Shown one piece after another: positions 42,297 through 51,854 of a stretch of 64,000 bases of DNA. How positions within the stretch are numbered: position 1 is the first letter of the stretch; the number at the start of each line of letters is the position of its first letter. Both the position numbers and the translations under genes were made by a program. The stretch is from Leptospiraceae bacterium (GTDB lineage Bacteria > Spirochaetota > Leptospiria > Leptospirales > Leptospiraceae). The stretch spans positions 258,501 to 322,500 of the forward strand of contig JACKPB010000005.1 of assembly GCA_024233875.1 (NCBI GenBank), given 5' to 3'. Under the pieces are notes generated by a model that saw nothing but the letters and a program-made list of their open reading frames with translations, was not told the DNA's origin and made no database searches.

Positions 42297-42465
42297 GTAA
42301 CTCACATTATGCAAAGAAGCGAAATGTGAGGTTGCAGGGAGACTGCCGGCAGCTTGGGCTATCGCCCAAACCCATATTTTTATTGATTTATTAGCAAAAA
42401 ATGATTTTGATTTTAAACTAAAAAAAATTGAGAAATAAAATACTGCGTAAGATGAGTTAGTAATT
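42297..42465 (+). repeat. Dispersed intergenic element, head module (copy b)
   Basis: Starts GTAACTCACAT. Stem 1 is CTCACATT (42301-42308) with AATGTGAG (42323-42330). A further stem is TTGGGC-TATC-GCCCAA (42354-42369). The shared core CCCATATTTTTATTGATTTA and ATGATTTTG follows, ending near ACTGCGTA. The sequence change in stem 1 relative to copy d is compensated on both sides. No tail unit follows; 42466-42639 shows only a CAAAAGC/GCTTTTG hairpin near 42550. Confidence 0.8.
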
Positions 42466-42639
42466 TTACTGCTGATTGAATTCTAAATGCACAATTCTTT
42501 TTGATACTGACTCTAAAATTCAAAGAAACAGCTACCCCGACCCCAAAAGCTGCTTTTGTAGAAAGGATTATTTCTGTAATTTCAGATTTCCCCCTCAAAA
42601 TTCCCAAAAGATGGTAAAAGGATATTTTGAAAAGCTTTC

Positions 42640-44061
42640 TTATTTCTGGGGAGTACCGAAAGGGTTTTTCGTAGCCCTGTCCCATAAATCATAATAGGAC
42701 TCGGGGATTCCTTTGTCATAAAACTTTTCTATAGTAATCGTTTCATTATCCCAATGAACAATGGCAAAGAGATTGTGAACGATTCCTGAGGGGGGAACCC
42801 TTTCTAAATTTGGATCTTTTGGCACTTCACAAAGAGGCAATTTGAGATTCATGTATATAGTTTTGGTCGTAAAATCATATCGATTTTCTCTTTGTAGTTC
42901 GATTCCTTCCACACTTCCGTAGAGACACATGGCAACGGAATCCTTTTCTTTGTAATGAATGAACATCACTTTGTCTTCCATAATAAAATAGAGAAGATTT
43001 CCATTGTCGGGACAACAGCAATTGCAGGCTTCATAGGAGGAATAGACTGTATTGGGAAAGGGCTGATCGAGATGGATGAGAGTCTCGGCATAGAGTCCCT
43101 GAATGGAATATGCGATTCCGGTGAGTTTGTTTTTGAATACGATCCGGGAATTGTAGCTTACAGTACAATCTTCCCTTGGATTTCCGTAATTGATATAGAA
43201 AATTTCAAAATTTCCACGCTCGTAGGTATCCACAGTAAAATCTTTTAAATCCTTCTCATCAAATGAATAGGCTTCGACCGGTAGTGCCGAGTCCATATAC
43301 CTCATGAACCACTCTTCGTTTCGGATGTAATCTCTGTCTTCGAGATATTTTTTGTCCCTGGAAGTGACGGTAAATCCTGAAAATATCCAACCCACTTTGC
43401 CACGGTATTCGGTACGGAACCAGTATCCGTTAGTGCCTTTGATGTTTTCTTTTTCACTGGATTTTTCTAAAATTTCTCCGATCAGGTTGATGGGAAGTAC
43501 GGTAATCACAGGAGAATCCAGACCCGGCTTGGAACGTAGATTGACTCCGGCTGAACTGACTATGGAATAGTAATAGGTTCTCGGTTCTTTACTCAAAAAA
43601 TCAATTTTCACATATCCCTTGAGATTTTCACCTTCTACATAAGCCCAGTACAATTTCTTGAGCATATTGTTTCCCTGATCGATGAAGAGAACCTTAAGAC
43701 GGGTTTTGTGGACGATCAGAGCCAGAAGGTTGGAGCTACTGGAAGGTTTGTCGTACACTCCGAGCCCATCCAGACTATCGACAAAGAGATACTGATCGGG
43801 ACGGATCTGACTGAGAACCGGAGAATAAGAAAAACCCTCCACTCCACTGTATCCAATCTTTTTCCATCTATCCTCCCTCTCTTCAAGGATCTCCACCGGC
43901 TCTTTGTAAGGGACACGATAGAGAATGCGGGAAGAAAGCTCGGGTTCTTCATAGACATACAATCCCTGAAATTCAGAAACATAAACTTTTTCTCTCTTTC
44001 CGATACAGGTAGAAATAAAGATAAGAATGATAACGAAATAATTGAAATATCTTACTTTCAT
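42640..44061 (-). CDS. Lipoprotein with several bacterial SH3 domains
   Basis: 473 residues with a lipoprotein signal ending ISTC (Cys19). Three SH3b-type units follow: GLYVYEEPELSSRILYRV (about 35-90), GLGVYDKPSSSSNLLALI (about 100-165) and GVNLRSKPGLDSPVITVL (about 180-245). The remaining ~230 residues are unassigned, with a cysteine cluster EACNCCCPDNGN and a signal-like FYINYGNPREDC. SH3b domains usually bind peptidoglycan or peptides in the envelope. It is divergent from ribH. Confidence 0.87.
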   Translation of the reverse strand: MKVRYFNYFVIILIFISTCIGKREKVYVSEFQGLYVYEEPELSSRILYRVPYKEPVEILEEREDRWKKIGYSGVEGFSYSPVLSQIRPDQYLFVDSLDGLGVYDKPSSSSNLLALIVHKTRLKVLFIDQGNNMLKKLYWAYVEGENLKGYVKIDFLSKEPRTYYYSIVSSAGVNLRSKPGLDSPVITVLPINLIGEILEKSSEKENIKGTNGYWFRTEYRGKVGWIFSGFTVTSRDKKYLEDRDYIRNEEWFMRYMDSALPVEAYSFDEKDLKDFTVDTYERGNFEIFYINYGNPREDCTVSYNSRIVFKNKLTGIAYSIQGLYAETLIHLDQPFPNTVYSSYEACNCCCPDNGNLLYFIMEDKVMFIHYKEKDSVAMCLYGSVEGIELQRENRYDFTTKTIYMNLKLPLCEVPKDPNLERVPPSGIVHNLFAIVHWDNETITIEKFYDKGIPESYYDLWDRATKNPFGTPQK

Positions 44062-44200
44062 ATTTGATCTACCCGAACTTCAGAAAAGTTTCTCATACCA
44101 TCATCTAATCAGGTTCTTTTTTATGAATAAAGAAATTTTCTACACATTTCATATTTTTTAGATTTTTTTTCCGGATTTCTCATAAGAATTTAATTCTTGC

Positions 44201-44242
44201 ACTCCTTCTTTGTGCTCAAAGACTATCCTAAAGAGAAGGAGT
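44201..44242 (+). promoter_or_regulatory. Hairpin in the ribH leader
   Basis: ACTCCTTCTTT (44201-44211) can pair with AAAGAGAAGGAGT (44230-44242) with one bulge, about 40 bases before the ribH start. It does not carry the conserved FMN-riboswitch sequence blocks. It may be a regulatory or stabilising leader structure. Confidence 0.35.
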
Positions 44243-44283
44243 AGTGAATAGCTTCTCCAAATTGATATTTTCAGAGGAAACGT

Positions 44284-44760
44284 ATGAGTAAGAAAGAAAT
44301 TCGGGGCGATCTTGATGGAAAAGGCATGAAAATTTCCATAGTTGTTGCCCGGTTCAATGAGTTTATTACGGACAATCTATTGAAAGGTTGTTTGGAATCT
44401 CTGGAAATGCACGGTGTATCAGCGAATGATATCAAAATCTATCGGGTTCCCGGTGCTTATGAAATCCCATTAGTAGTTGAGAAATTAGCCATCCAAAAGA
44501 ATCAATCCGCTATCATAGCCCTCGGAGCTGTGATTCGGGGTTCGACTGCGCATTTTGATTACGTAGCAGGTGAGTCTGCAAAAATTGGAAATATCTCCCA
44601 AAAGTATCTGATTCCGGTGATTTTTGGAGTGCTGACCACAGACACCATTGAGCAGGCGATAGAAAGAGCCGGGACAAAAGCGGGCAATAAGGGATTCGAA
44701 GCGGCAACCACTGCCATAGAAATGATATCCTTACTCAAGAAGATTGACGATGGCATCTAG
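44284..44760 (+). CDS. ribH: 6,7-dimethyl-8-ribityllumazine synthase
   Basis: 158 residues, full length. Motifs: VVARFNEFITDNLLKG at the N-terminus, VPGAYEIPLVVEKLA (55-69), and GAVIRGSTAHFDYVAGESA with catalytic His90, followed by VIFGVLTTDTIEQAIERAGT. It condenses 5-amino-6-ribitylaminouracil with dihydroxybutanone phosphate, the penultimate step of riboflavin synthesis. Start ATG 44284 has GAGG nearby. It overlaps nusB by 11 bases, the common ribH-nusB pairing. Confidence 0.97.
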   Translation: MSKKEIRGDLDGKGMKISIVVARFNEFITDNLLKGCLESLEMHGVSANDIKIYRVPGAYEIPLVVEKLAIQKNQSAIIALGAVIRGSTAHFDYVAGESAKIGNISQKYLIPVIFGVLTTDTIEQAIERAGTKAGNKGFEAATTAIEMISLLKKIDDGI

Positions 44761-45172
44761 ACACAGAGGAAGAGTCATAGCTCTTCAGGGACTCTATCAA
44801 TATGAAGTAGGGAAAAATCCAATAGAAGAAATACTAACCTACAAATGGTACAATAAAGAATTAGAAAAAGATGAGAAGGAATTGGGCACTTCCTTAATTA
44901 AAGGTGTTGTGAAAAATTGGGACACACTCGATAATATAATCAAGACCTACTCCAAAAACCGAGAATTCGAGAGAATTTCTATCATCAATAGATGTATTTT
45001 AAGGCTCTCAATCTGGTCACTGATAAATATGAAGGAGATTCCGGCACGGGTGATCATCAATGAAGCTCTCGAACTGACTAGAGAGTTTGAGACAGAAGAG
45101 GCCGTGAGTTTTATCAATGGAATTTTGGACGCAGTCTATAAAGATGATTTATCTAAGAACGGAGAAGAGTGA
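44750..45172 (+). CDS. nusB: Transcription antitermination factor NusB
   Basis: 140 residues. The start ATG 44750 (MASRHRGRVIALQGLYQYE) fits the family better than the TTG six bases earlier. All-helical fold with the C-terminal signature IPARVIINEALELTREFETE followed by AVSFINGILDAVYKD. With NusE (S10) it binds boxA RNA to promote antitermination of rRNA operons. It follows ribH with overlap and its stop overlaps the next gene's first codons. Confidence 0.96.
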   Translation: MASRHRGRVIALQGLYQYEVGKNPIEEILTYKWYNKELEKDEKELGTSLIKGVVKNWDTLDNIIKTYSKNREFERISIINRCILRLSIWSLINMKEIPARVIINEALELTREFETEEAVSFINGILDAVYKDDLSKNGEE

Positions 45173-45177
45173 TTTTT

Positions 45178-47253
45178 ATGGAGCCAGGTAAAAAAAACAG
45201 AATGAGATTTGAATCTGCAGAGCCGGAAAATGATCCCTCGGTAACTCAATACGAAACCGAGGAATACACTGCCTTTCGAGAAAGACAGATACGGCAATCA
45301 TCATCATTTTTACCCTGGGTTCTCTTTGTAGTCCTGTTTTTGATGGTAGCCGGATTCGGGGTCTGGTATCAATTTTTGAGAAAACCCGAAGCTTTCAAAG
45401 AAAACAATCCCAAAATGGGCTTGATAGAAAAGTCCGGAAGCATAGATAAGATCTTAGAACGACCTTATCTACCCGAGAGTTCGCTGAATCCAGCACTGGC
45501 AAAATGCATCAATCTCTACAGGGACCGATACACCAAAAAAGCTTTGGTATCCTGTGAAGAATTCCTCAATACTCCCGCGAGTGACAAAGAAAAGTCCCTG
45601 GCAATGACAGTTTTGGGGGTTATCCTCGACGAATCCGGTCGATATGTCCAGGCGATCGAAAGACTCAAGAAAGCTATCGATTACGACGGGAAAAACGTAC
45701 ACGCCTACTACAATCTTTCTCTGGCTTACAAACATGCGGGTAGATATTCAGATGCCAGAACTTCTATCCAAAAAGCCAAAAAAATCGCTCCCAATGATCC
45801 AAAAATCTCACTCTTCGCCGGAAATCTCTTGAATGAGAACAACGATACAGGCGGAGCCATTGAAGAATACAAAGAAGGTCTCTCCACTGCACCCAACGAT
45901 CCTTACCTGGTCTACAATCTGGCTGTGAGTCAGTACAAACAGGGAAATGTAGTGGAAGCTATGGACAATTTCAAAAAGTCCATCATGGCAGGAAAGAACG
46001 GACAGGTCTCTGAGTTTTCTCACAGCTACATAGGAACCATCTACTTTCATAGAGAAGACTATGAGGGTGCGGAGCATCATTTCCGGGAAGCCTTTGCCAT
46101 CAATCCACGCGAAGCCAAGTATGCATACAACCTGGGTTTGATTCTGCTGAAAAAAGGAAGACAGGAAGAAGCCATCCAGTTCTTCGAAAAAGCCTTAGAA
46201 ACTGGGACTTCCAACACTCAAATCTATAGATACATTGCCGAATCCTATGAAGATCTGAAGATGGGTGACAATGCAATTATGGCTTTGGAAAAAGCTCTCT
46301 CCATCAAGCCGGATGATATAGATACTATGTTTCAATTGGCAGATCTCTACTACAATATGGGAAGACTCTCTCAGGCAGAAGAAATTTTCCGAAAAATTAT
46401 CAAGGTCACACCCGGTGACATTCACACTGAAAATGCTCTTGTCAATCTGGGGATCATTCTCGATGATATGGAAAGGCATAATGAAGCCATTTCGGCACTC
46501 GAACAGGCAATCTCCATCAATCCGAATAACGATGTAGCTTACTACAACCTCGGAATAGCCTTCAAAAATGCAGGTCAACCGACTCAAGCCATAGAAAGCT
46601 GGAAAAAAGCTTCCTCTTTGAATCCCGGGGAATACAGAAATCAGGAAGCAGTGGGTGACTACTACTATGAAAATGGATACTACATAGAAGCTGTCAGAGA
46701 GTACGAAGAAATCTCCCGGGCGAATCCATTTGAATACAAACTCAGAATGAAACTGGCTGACGCCTACTCCAAGCTCAAAAACTTCGAACAGGCAGAGAAA
46801 CATCTCATTTATGTTTTGAATAATTCCAAAAATGGATCTGAAATCAAGATTGCCCATAGGAAATTAGCTCTTGTCTATTCTGAAGGTGACCCCAAAAATA
46901 AGTCCAAAGCAAAAGATGAGGCGTATAGAGGTTCTCATATGGATCCCGATGATATGGAATCCAGATTGGTACTTTCGAAAGTTCTGATCGATTCCAATTC
47001 ACTGATGGACAGAGAAAAGGCAATTGATGAATTGACAGCCATTGTTCGATCGGACGTATCCCCAAAAATCGCAGCTCAGGCCTACAATTACCTCGGATTG
47101 TGCTACTACAAGAATGGAGAATTCAAGCGTGCTCTCAGAGAATTCCAAAACTCCATCGATCTGGACCCAAATCTCACGGAAGCCTATGACAACAAAAGAG
47201 CTGCCCGTGCCTCCTATGAAAGCAGCATTCAGAATCGGAGTTCGAATTTTTAG
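45178..47253 (+). CDS. Membrane-anchored TPR protein
   Basis: 691 residues from ATG 45178 (a GTG three codons earlier is the alternative). A cytosolic N-terminus is followed by one transmembrane helix (SSFLPWVLFVVLFLMVAGFG, about 42-62). The periplasmic part has about a dozen tetratricopeptide repeats, for example AYYNLSLAYKHAGRYSDART, YAYNLGLILLKKGRQEEAI, VAYYNLGIAFKNAGQPTQAI and AYNYLGLCYYKNGEFKRAL. It is a scaffold for an envelope complex; partners are unknown. It sits in the ribH-nusB-TPR-HEAT transcript. Confidence 0.92.
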   Translation: MEPGKKNRMRFESAEPENDPSVTQYETEEYTAFRERQIRQSSSFLPWVLFVVLFLMVAGFGVWYQFLRKPEAFKENNPKMGLIEKSGSIDKILERPYLPESSLNPALAKCINLYRDRYTKKALVSCEEFLNTPASDKEKSLAMTVLGVILDESGRYVQAIERLKKAIDYDGKNVHAYYNLSLAYKHAGRYSDARTSIQKAKKIAPNDPKISLFAGNLLNENNDTGGAIEEYKEGLSTAPNDPYLVYNLAVSQYKQGNVVEAMDNFKKSIMAGKNGQVSEFSHSYIGTIYFHREDYEGAEHHFREAFAINPREAKYAYNLGLILLKKGRQEEAIQFFEKALETGTSNTQIYRYIAESYEDLKMGDNAIMALEKALSIKPDDIDTMFQLADLYYNMGRLSQAEEIFRKIIKVTPGDIHTENALVNLGIILDDMERHNEAISALEQAISINPNNDVAYYNLGIAFKNAGQPTQAIESWKKASSLNPGEYRNQEAVGDYYYENGYYIEAVREYEEISRANPFEYKLRMKLADAYSKLKNFEQAEKHLIYVLNNSKNGSEIKIAHRKLALVYSEGDPKNKSKAKDEAYRGSHMDPDDMESRLVLSKVLIDSNSLMDREKAIDELTAIVRSDVSPKIAAQAYNYLGLCYYKNGEFKRALREFQNSIDLDPNLTEAYDNKRAARASYESSIQNRSSNF

Positions 47254-47298
47254 AAACAATTGACAAATATCTCTTCGAATTCAAGCTGTTTGTAAGCA

Positions 47299-48636
47299 AT
47301 GAAGTTTCTTAATTTAGCATCAATTTTTCTCCTTTTGAATTTGACTTTTCCTCTTCTATCCTCAGAGCTCACAGAAGAGGAAAAGTTTCTTCAAAATCTA
47401 AACTCCGACTCAGGAAAAAACGAATCCATTCGGAATTTAAAATTGAAGAAAATGAATGCTCATCTCCCTCTTCTCTCCTCTATCCTCAGAAATAAAAACA
47501 CATCCAAAGACACAATTATAGAAATCATCAATCTTTATGAATCCTATGGAAATGAGTTAGAAGAATACCATCCGGGAGCTATCGAAGACTATGAGTGGGT
47601 AGTCAATAATCTGAGTGATGAATTTTTGGTATCACAGATTGTAAATATCTTTCGAATCAGGAAAGACAAGAGACTGATCTATCCGGTTATTTCTCTGATC
47701 ACTCATAGGAATCTGGATGTACGACTTGCCGCTTTCAATTACTTAGAGACCTTCAAAGATGACAGAGCCCTACCCTATATTTTAGAATTAGGTAACTCAG
47801 AAGTCTCCATAAATCGATACTACTACTTAGAAGCTCTCAACTACATCAGCGATGAAAGAGCCACCATTCATGTATTGAAACTGCTCAACGACCCCTCTCC
47901 GGCACTACGGATGGAAGCCATAGCTGTAGTAGACAAACTCAACTTAAAAGACAAACAACAACTCGTTTTGAAAATGGCCAGAAAGGACAACAACTACGAG
48001 GTGAGAAAATCAGCTACAGTCTTTGCCAGAAATAGCAATCAAAGATTCAGAACCGATATCTTTCAGGGTGGAATCGATGATGATCACCCCGAAGTGCGAA
48101 AAGAAGCTCTCAAGTCAATCATCACCTTCAAGGATGCGAGATATGCAAGCAATGTATCCAAGATGATGGAAAAAGAATCGGAATCCCAACTCAGATCTCT
48201 AGCCATAGACGCGCTCATAGCTATGAACAATCACGGTGGTGGTGGTGGTCTTTCGGTCGCTCTTCTCAATGACTCGGACAGCCAGGTTCGAAAGAAATCA
48301 GCCTTTGCAGCTGCCAAATTGAGTGCAAAAACTGTCCTCCCTTCCCTCTTGACTTCTCTGGAAAAAGAACCCACAGTTTATGTAAGACTGGAAGTTACCA
48401 AATCTCTCGGAATCCTAAAAGAGAAAAAAGCCGTTCCCGGATTTTTAAAGATACTCTCATCCCCTCAGGAAGATAGAAACCTCAGAACTGAAGTCCTGGC
48501 CTCACTAGATCAGATCAATGATCCTTCGGTAATGCCAGTAGTTTTTGATCTCATTGATGAAGAACAATCTGAGTTTAAAAATGAAATGAAGTCCTTCCTC
48601 AGAGATATGCTCTACAAGTTCCACGGCAAAAAATAG
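47299..48636 (+). CDS. Exported HEAT-repeat protein
   Basis: 445 residues with a signal peptide ending LLSSEL. The rest consists of HEAT-type helical pairs: RLIYPVISLITHRNLDVRLA, NDPSPALRMEAIAVVDKL, DDHPEVRKEALKSIITF, NDSDSQVRKKSAFAAAKL, EPTVYVRLEVTKSLGIL. A glycine run (NHGGGGGL) interrupts one unit. HEAT arrays act as protein-binding scaffolds. It is 45 bp after the TPR gene and probably its partner in the periplasm. Confidence 0.88.
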   Translation: MKFLNLASIFLLLNLTFPLLSSELTEEEKFLQNLNSDSGKNESIRNLKLKKMNAHLPLLSSILRNKNTSKDTIIEIINLYESYGNELEEYHPGAIEDYEWVVNNLSDEFLVSQIVNIFRIRKDKRLIYPVISLITHRNLDVRLAAFNYLETFKDDRALPYILELGNSEVSINRYYYLEALNYISDERATIHVLKLLNDPSPALRMEAIAVVDKLNLKDKQQLVLKMARKDNNYEVRKSATVFARNSNQRFRTDIFQGGIDDDHPEVRKEALKSIITFKDARYASNVSKMMEKESESQLRSLAIDALIAMNNHGGGGGLSVALLNDSDSQVRKKSAFAAAKLSAKTVLPSLLTSLEKEPTVYVRLEVTKSLGILKEKKAVPGFLKILSSPQEDRNLRTEVLASLDQINDPSVMPVVFDLIDEEQSEFKNEMKSFLRDMLYKFHGKK

Positions 48637-48683
48637 AACCAAATCAATAATTGAAACCCACCACAAACATAAAGAAATCCCCC

Positions 48684-49997
48684 TCAATCCTTATCCAATT
48701 TCTTTAGGATGATGATAGATTCATCCCTAAAAACTGAAGGATGGGAGAGCTTGTGTCTCTCCAGAAACTCTAATCTCTCCTCACTTTCTAGACCCGAAAG
48801 AACCAGAACTTCATCTTTCGAATACTTTTTATGAAAATCCAACACCCGAATCTCACGCCTCCTGGAAAAATGGGGAAGAATATTCGGTTCGGTGAACACA
48901 CCGCTCTCCTTTCCCAATTCCTGAAAGAGTTCCGCATATTTTTTCGGATCAGAAATCTCACGATGTACCGAAAAAGGAAAACGAGGGCTGAGGGGTCCGA
49001 TCCAATAGAAAAGAATCAGTGTTGGGAGAATGGGAGCGAAATTGAGAAAAGTCAATCTTCCTTTGAAGGTTCTTTCCAATACCCTCTGCCCGTCTATGGC
49101 AGCGATAAAGAGAGAAGGAACTGCTATGAAAGTATGATGGGTAAAAGGCATGGATTGGTTTGCATTGGTTGAAATAGACGTATAGACGAGATAGGGAAAT
49201 ACGAGAAGAATGTATTTAGAAAGTAAAGGGAGAAAGGCTAAGGGCAGAAAGAGAAACAGGAGTGTAGCATAGAATTGGGGGTAAGGTTTATGGGGGTGAA
49301 GAAATCGTTGAATGTGAAATGGTTCTGATGAAATAGGATTGAAGATTGACAAAGAGATAAGAGCAAGTAAAAAGTAGGCTGCCGAGCCGAGAAGAATGAT
49401 CCTTCCCTGCTTTTTTCTGCCTTCCCACCAATAGAGAAACCCCATTAGAAAAGTGATGAGGGCAACTTCCTCTTTGCAGATCAGAATCAGAGGAAAAAGC
49501 AAATACGAAATTTTGGATTCTTTTCCACTGAAGTAGTGAAACCAAACCAGCAGCGGTATGAATGCTGTCTCGGGATGAAAGTCAAAAAGTGTAATGGAAT
49601 AGATGGGAAAATAAAAAGCAAATACAAGTGGATAGAGCAAAGGATATTTCAAGTTCTCTCTCGCTAATAAATAAATCGGAAAGATTGCTGAAGAGATTAT
49701 GATGGCTTCAAGAATCAAGAGTAGTTTGGTACTACTGAAGATAGAATAAAAAGGTAAGTAGATCAATAAAATAAAATCTATATGGTCTGCCAGGAAATTG
49801 TGCTCCCCGATTTCCGGAAAGGGTCCGATGGTAGTGCGATAAAAGTTTCCGTGAATTGTATTCCAGATAACATTTTCATACAGTGCCAGGTCTACAGAGG
49901 ATTCAAAATTTATATGCTTAGAGATACTTTGAAAGGAAAGATACACGGACAATCCCAAAAATAAAATTACAGGGATTGTCCACGTTTTCAATTTCAT
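48684..49997 (-). CDS. DUF2079 polytopic membrane protein
   Basis: 437 residues with about ten transmembrane helices. The N-terminal loop SSVDLALYENVIWNTIHGNF and the following GEHNFLADHIDFILL, then FDFHPETAFIPLL, are the DUF2079 hallmarks. The family looks like GT-C glycosyltransferases (acidic residues in the first periplasmic loop, D/E-rich), so sugar transfer from a lipid-linked donor in the periplasm is possible but unproven. Convergent with the HEAT gene. Confidence 0.85.
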   Translation of the reverse strand: MKLKTWTIPVILFLGLSVYLSFQSISKHINFESSVDLALYENVIWNTIHGNFYRTTIGPFPEIGEHNFLADHIDFILLIYLPFYSIFSSTKLLLILEAIIISSAIFPIYLLARENLKYPLLYPLVFAFYFPIYSITLFDFHPETAFIPLLVWFHYFSGKESKISYLLFPLILICKEEVALITFLMGFLYWWEGRKKQGRIILLGSAAYFLLALISLSIFNPISSEPFHIQRFLHPHKPYPQFYATLLFLFLPLAFLPLLSKYILLVFPYLVYTSISTNANQSMPFTHHTFIAVPSLFIAAIDGQRVLERTFKGRLTFLNFAPILPTLILFYWIGPLSPRFPFSVHREISDPKKYAELFQELGKESGVFTEPNILPHFSRRREIRVLDFHKKYSKDEVLVLSGLESEERLEFLERHKLSHPSVFRDESIIILKKLDKD

Positions 49998-50015
49998 TCG
50001 ATTGACCTGTCTACT

Positions 50016-51854
50016 CTATGGAACAGGTTCCTTTTGATAAAGAGTTTCGGGGATTCGTGAAGGAAGATCGATTGTACTGAAATCCTGCATATCAGTAGGT
50101 AAAATTCTTTCTCCTTTGAAATGCTCAATCATATTGAAATCGGGAAGAAGTAATTTTTTCTGATAATTGTAGGCTCCATGCACAACATAGTGCCAGAATC
50201 CGGAGGCCCCTCCCCGTCTATCATTCACATGCCAGGGATATTCATGAACTGTTCTCAGAACCACAGAGGCCTCATCAAAAGGTAAATTGATAATGCTTCT
50301 TTTGAAATTAGCATTGAATTTCCAAAATTCCTCAGCATTGCTGGGATAGAGAATTCGAATGGGAACCCCGAGTTTTCTCGCTGAATTTCCTATACTGTAA
50401 AGACTCTTATCTTTCAATAGATCTCCTCCATTTATGGAAATTCGATTTTTCTGATAGAGATGTCTGATGTATGCATAGGCTTCCGGATTTCTCAACCACC
50501 CAAACCCCGGCTTGGTTTTGTCAGGGATGGCATTCACTTTGTAATGCTCATAGAGACTGGACTGGTTTTTTTCGAAAACAGTTTTCATGGTATCCCATTC
50601 TTCCAGATTTCCATACTTTGATTGAAGCAGTTCCAAACTTTTCTTTTTGTTTTTCGGATTCCACTTTTCCAGAAAATCTTTTACTTCCGGACTTTCCAGG
50701 ATAAATGTTTTTATAGATCTATGTAAATTTAGAATCACGTAATCAAAATCCATAAGCCATACCCATTCACTTTTGGCATAGGCTATAAATGTATAATTGG
50801 CATCTGCGGCGACACCGACATATCCCCCACCCAAATTTTTTATGTAGGGAGCAAACAGATAATTCCTGGCTTCATTGGGTTTGATGTAACTGACAGGGTC
50901 ACGACAATGGGCCGGAGAAGTGAAGGGCTTACCGCAGAAAGGTTTGTCGAGAGTATCGTAGGCTTCCAATTTGTGGAGGGTATCGGTTTGTTCGGGAGTG
51001 ATGTCACCGGGTAAGGCAGTGGGATCCGGAAATGGCTTGTTGATCATCCAGGCGGGCGCTGAGGTCAGATTTCTTGTATCACTGATACATCTCACAGATA
51101 CTTTTTCATTGGACTGAATGGGAAGAATTTGACGGAAGGAAGGACTCAGTTCACTGGCAGGAGTGTCGATACTTCCACCTTTCACTACCTTTGAATCTAA
51201 TTTATCACAGGGAAATCTTCCGCTACAAATCCCGGCATCTTTTTTACAGAAGGGACAGGATGTATCACCACAATCCCCCTTGCATTCCCCTACCCAATCA
51301 TTGACCCATTCACCGGCATTCCCATACAGATCATACACTCCCGATTCATTGGGATAGGATCCCACATTTTCAGTTTTGTCTTTGCAGGTCTTCAGATTAG
51401 CATTAGAACAGTCAGGAGGTACATCAGATTTTTGAAACTTCATGAGAGCGAAAGTCCATTCTTTTTCAGTTGGAATGCGTTTTCCATTCCAACGACAAAA
51501 GTCATGAGCCATTTGGTAGGTCAATCCTACTGCCGGTTGGGTTGGGGATGTGTAGCCCTCAAATTCTTTTTTCTTATAGTGCAGAAGGGGTTTGCATCCT
51601 TTGGCTTTTACACAATCTTCATACTTTTCATTAGTAGCTTCGTATTGATCCATGTAGAATGTATCCACAATCTCTTCTTTCCCATTGTATGAAAAATTAC
51701 CTCCCGGAACACAAACCATATTGTCCGGTGGATTTCTGCACTCTCCCGTATCTGTAGCTGTAGGCTTGAGCGGATCGAGATGCCTGGGTGTCGGTGCAGA
51801 AGAACAAGAAATGATCTGGAGAATGGCAATCAAAAGAAATAAAACTGTTTTCAA
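50016..51854 (-). CDS. Lipoprotein with SUMF1/FGE-like domain and unknown C-terminal domain
   Basis: 612 residues; lipoprotein signal ends IISC (Cys17). Residues ~40-260 form a formylglycine-generating-enzyme-like domain (NMVCVPGGNFSY, YMDQYEATNEKYEDCVKAKG, GKRIPTEKEWTFALM, YDLYGNAGEWVNDW). Family members with an extra function often only bind. Residues ~300-612 are a separate alpha/beta domain (IKPNEARNYLFAPYIKNLGG, DFDYVILNLHRSIK, RGGASGFWHYVVHGAYNYQK). I recall related leptospiral lipoproteins but no activity. Rich in cysteine pairs, consistent with an exported location. Divergent from the LpoB-like gene. Confidence 0.85.
   Translation of the reverse strand: MKTVLFLLIAILQIISCSSAPTPRHLDPLKPTATDTGECRNPPDNMVCVPGGNFSYNGKEEIVDTFYMDQYEATNEKYEDCVKAKGCKPLLHYKKKEFEGYTSPTQPAVGLTYQMAHDFCRWNGKRIPTEKEWTFALMKFQKSDVPPDCSNANLKTCKDKTENVGSYPNESGVYDLYGNAGEWVNDWVGECKGDCGDTSCPFCKKDAGICSGRFPCDKLDSKVVKGGSIDTPASELSPSFRQILPIQSNEKVSVRCISDTRNLTSAPAWMINKPFPDPTALPGDITPEQTDTLHKLEAYDTLDKPFCGKPFTSPAHCRDPVSYIKPNEARNYLFAPYIKNLGGGYVGVAADANYTFIAYAKSEWVWLMDFDYVILNLHRSIKTFILESPEVKDFLEKWNPKNKKKSLELLQSKYGNLEEWDTMKTVFEKNQSSLYEHYKVNAIPDKTKPGFGWLRNPEAYAYIRHLYQKNRISINGGDLLKDKSLYSIGNSARKLGVPIRILYPSNAEEFWKFNANFKRSIINLPFDEASVVLRTVHEYPWHVNDRRGGASGFWHYVVHGAYNYQKKLLLPDFNMIEHFKGERILPTDMQDFSTIDLPSRIPETLYQKEPVP

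Noticed and set aside
42413..42694. Short ORFs on both strands beside the SH3 lipoprotein gene
   Set aside because: They lie partly in the dispersed element and in AT-rich DNA; no start signals, no protein-like composition.
44062..44283. FMN riboswitch upstream of ribH
   Set aside because: The leader has a hairpin but lacks the conserved RFN-element blocks and multi-branch layout.
46195..46857. 220-codon minus-strand ORF
   Set aside because: It is antisense to the TPR gene, whose repeats give an unambiguous protein; the ORF is a composition by-product.
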